NCBI RefSeq assembly: GCF_012650175.1 | Contig: NZ_JAAILI010000077.1 | Coordinates: forward strand, 62,001 to 126,000 | Direction: 5' to 3' | Source of the DNA: Sphingomonas sp. S2M10 | GTDB taxonomy: Bacteria > Pseudomonadota > Alphaproteobacteria > Sphingomonadales > Sphingomonadaceae | DNA length: 64,000 bases | Shown: piece by piece, positions 62,567-64,000 of the stretch | How positions within the stretch are numbered: position 1 is the first letter of the stretch | How the letters are laid out: each line of letters begins with the position of its first letter | Notes under the pieces: generated by a model | Database searches by the model: none | The model's input: the letters and a program-made list of their open reading frames with translations, nothing else | Told to the model about the DNA's origin: nothing | Translations under genes and position numbers: made by a program

Positions 62567-62773
62567 TCAGGCGGGCTCGAACGCGGCGGCGCCGACCTGC
62601 GCCTCGGCCAGCTGGCGGCGGACAATCTCGTTGAAGGAGAGGGTGGGGTTGGCCTCGGCGAGCATGCCGATCTTCATCCAATATTCCGCCTGGGCGTTGA
62701 TCGAGCGGCACATCACCGCGCTGGCGCGGCGCGCCTCCTCGTGGAGGTCGTCGGCGATTTTCACGATGCCCAT
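62567..62773 (-). CDS. ParD-like family protein
   Basis: A 68-residue protein of the ParD-like family (type II antitoxin-like, ribbon-helix-helix start MGIVKIADDLHEEARRAS). The middle CRSINAQAEYWMKIGMLAEANP is the family signature. There is no ParE toxin; the gene is instead followed after 1 base by map. This pairing recurs in proteobacteria, so a housekeeping or regulatory role is more likely than a toxin-antitoxin system. GGAG precedes ATG 62773. Confidence 0.85.
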   Translation of the reverse strand: MGIVKIADDLHEEARRASAVMCRSINAQAEYWMKIGMLAEANPTLSFNEIVRRQLAEAQVGAAAFEPA

Positions 62774-62846
62774 GGGTGCTCCGGTATGGGTGAGACTACG
62801 GAGCGTATATGGTTCGTATATTGGCAAAGGGCAAGGGTTTGGAGAG

Positions 62847-62960
62847 CTTAGCCCCTCCCCTTTAGGGGAGGGGTAGGGGTGGGGCTGTGTCTCGCAGAGA
62901 CCAACAGCGGGTCTGGAATCCCTCCACCCCAAACCCCTCCTCCAAGGAGGAGGGGCTTAG
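62847..62960. repeat. doublet of REP-like palindromes (BIME-like)
   Basis: Two perfect 10-bp palindromic stems lie head to head: 62852-62861 with 62864-62873, and 62934-62943 with 62946-62955. Each is flanked outside by CTTAG/CTAAG-type ends, and inside by GGGGTGG / CCACCCC runs, so the two units are inverted copies of one motif. A related single unit is at 22937-22974. The element lies between the ParD-like gene and eda. Confidence 0.75.
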
Positions 62961-62970
62961 AACGTGTGAA

Positions 62971-63588
62971 TTATCGCGGCAGCGCGGCGGCTTCGCGCGC
63001 CTTGGCTTCCACCTCTTCCAGCGAGCCGCTGGCGATCCAGCTGCCGCCGACGCAGAGCACCGGATCGAACGCCAGCCACTCGGGCGCGCTCGCCAGGCTG
63101 ATGCCGCCGGTGGGGCAGAACTTCGCCTCGTAGAAAGGCGCGGCAAGCGCCTTGAGCGCCTTGAGTCCGCCCGAGGTCTCGGCCGGGAAGAACTTGAAGT
63201 GGCTCAGGCCCAGATCCATGCCGCGCATGATGTCGCCGGCATTGGCGATGCCCGGCAGATACGGCACGCCGCTCTTGACGATCGCATCGCCGATACGGTC
63301 GGTCAGGCCGGGGGATACGATGAACTCGGCGTCCTCCCGCATCACCTGCTCGAATTGCTGGGTGTTGACCACGGTGCCGGCACCCACGATCGCGCCGGGA
63401 ACCTGCTTCATCTCGCGGATGGCGTCGAGCGCCGCCGGCGTGCGCATCGTCACTTCGAGCACGCGCAGACCGCCCTTCACCAGCGCCTCGGCGAGCGGGC
63501 GCGCCTTGGCGGCGTCGTCGATCACCAGCACCGGGATGACCGGGGCGGTGCGCATGATGGCTTCGATCGTGGGGCGGGTGTCGCTCAC
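62971..63588 (-). CDS. eda: KHG/KDPG aldolase
   Basis: Eda splits 2-keto-3-deoxy-6-phosphogluconate into pyruvate and glyceraldehyde-3-phosphate, the last step of the Entner-Doudoroff pathway. The 205-residue TIM-barrel protein has the catalytic E45 in LEVTMRT and the Schiff-base K132 in HFKFFPAE. The start is GTG 63588, overlapping the glk stop (GTGA); an ATG at 63595 is out of frame. It belongs with glk, and probably with edd and zwf beyond the edge. Confidence 0.96.
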   Translation of the reverse strand: MSDTRPTIEAIMRTAPVIPVLVIDDAAKARPLAEALVKGGLRVLEVTMRTPAALDAIREMKQVPGAIVGAGTVVNTQQFEQVMREDAEFIVSPGLTDRIGDAIVKSGVPYLPGIANAGDIMRGMDLGLSHFKFFPAETSGGLKALKALAAPFYEAKFCPTGGISLASAPEWLAFDPVLCVGGSWIASGSLEEVEAKAREAAALPR

Positions 63589-64000
63589 TGTGCATGCTCC
63601 TGGGCGAAGGCGGCGGCTGCGCCGTACAGGCCCGGCTGGGGATGGGTGATCAGCTTGACGGGGATCGTCGCCATCAGGGAGCGGAATCGCCCCTTGGCGA
63701 CGAATCGCTCGCCGAACCCCGATTGCAGCAGATGGTCCTTGAGGCGCAACCCCAGACCGCCCGCGATCACCACCGCAGTAGGGCCATGGGCAAGCGCGAG
63801 ATCGCCCGCCACCGCGCCGAGGCTGAGGCAGAAGCGATCAAGCGCAGCGACCGCGAGGCTGTCCTTGCCTTCCAGCGCCAGCGTCCAGATGGCCTTGTCG
63901 TCGAGGCGGGAAACGGGAACGCCTTCGAGATCGGCCAGCGTCTCGTAGATCGAGACAATCGCCGGTCCGGCGACGATGCGTTCCTTGGAAACGCGCTGAT
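63585..64000 (-). CDS. glk: glucokinase, C-terminal part (gene runs off the window)
   Basis: Glucokinase phosphorylates glucose with ATP. About 138 codons of the C-terminal half are visible; the frame is open through base 64000. ALDRFCLSLGAVAGDLAL and the nucleotide-binding VVIAGGLGLRL are typical of the Glk family. The gene stops within the eda start. An out-of-frame ORF in 63767-63958 is a shadow of this gene. Together with eda it shows the Entner-Doudoroff route from glucose. Confidence 0.92.
   Translation of the reverse strand, partial: QRVSKERIVAGPAIVSIYETLADLEGVPVSRLDDKAIWTLALEGKDSLAVAALDRFCLSLGAVAGDLALAHGPTAVVIAGGLGLRLKDHLLQSGFGERFVAKGRFRSLMATIPVKLITHPQPGLYGAAAAFAQEHAQ

Noticed and set aside
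62567..62773. ParDE toxin-antitoxin system
   Set aside because: Only a ParD-like protein is present, coupled to map; no toxin gene is found on either side.
1..64000. tRNA or rRNA genes, CRISPR arrays, insertion sequences, prophage genes
   Set aside because: Reading both strands I saw no tRNA T-loop signatures in plausible context, no spaced direct repeats, and no transposase, integrase or phage structural proteins.

Overview
The window is GC-rich, densely packed bacterial chromosome. Gene content and style point to an alphaproteobacterium of the sphingomonad type: an RcdA (DUF1465) cell-cycle adaptor beside paired DUF465/YdcH genes, a DksA with only one of the four zinc cysteines, a NodT-type efflux lipoprotein, secreted M2 and S10 peptidases, a GH3 glucosidase, Entner-Doudoroff genes, and many ATGA/GTGA gene overlaps. 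The genus is inference; there is no rRNA or tRNA gene here to fix it. I saw no prophage, insertion sequence, integrase or CRISPR array, so this reads as core chromosome with some accessory genes.

Layout. 1-4.5 kb: end of an M2 peptidase, a 46-residue protein, a DUF486 membrane protein, surE-serS, and a host-attachment family gene. 4.5-8.8 kb: dksA, a PilZ protein, two DUF465 genes, rcdA, a nitronate monooxygenase-like enzyme, a gamma carbonic anhydrase and a small membrane protein. 8.9-15.4 kb: altronate dehydratase (UxaA), a diguanylate cyclase overlapping a GAF protein, a Gfo/Idh/MocA oxidoreductase and a periplasmic GH3 glucosidase with a LacI-type operator candidate. 15.4-20.7 kb: a YdeP-like molybdopterin oxidoreductase with fdhD and mobA, then a hybrid histidine kinase whose N-terminus matches the copper-binding ethylene-receptor module of plants and cyanobacteria. 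20.7-28 kb: glutamine-dependent NAD synthetase, an L,D-transpeptidase, the methionine-salvage run mtnB-mtnD-mtnC-mtnA and a convergent aminotransferase that fits the last step.

28-38 kb: a chemotaxis receptor preceded by overlapping micro-ORFs, a DUF2332 protein, pncB, and a MarR-controlled efflux operon (marR, FUSC, DUF1656, HlyD, NodT-type outer-membrane factor) with a perfect palindrome at its start. 38.3-44.9 kb: a seven-gene, fully overlapping late-cobalamin operon (cobT, alpha-ribazole phosphatase, cobS, cobD-type decarboxylase, cbiB, cobQ, cobU) behind a cobalamin riboswitch. No corrin-ring genes are present here, which fits use of imported corrinoids. 45-52 kb: a two-component system, a beta carbonic anhydrase overlapping a SulP anion transporter, and a Kup potassium transporter.

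52-64 kb: rpsF-rpsR-rplI diverging from fabD-fabG, then acpP, fabF and mltG (fatty-acid and cell-wall housekeeping), an S10 peptidase, a UPF0178 protein, a small cluster with a DUF2384 (MbcA/ParS-type) antitoxin-like protein, parD-like-map, a doublet of REP-like palindromes, and glk-eda at the right edge. The main items for follow-up are the ethylene-receptor-like kinase, the DUF2384 cluster, the micro-ORFs before the chemoreceptor, and the REP-like repeat family.
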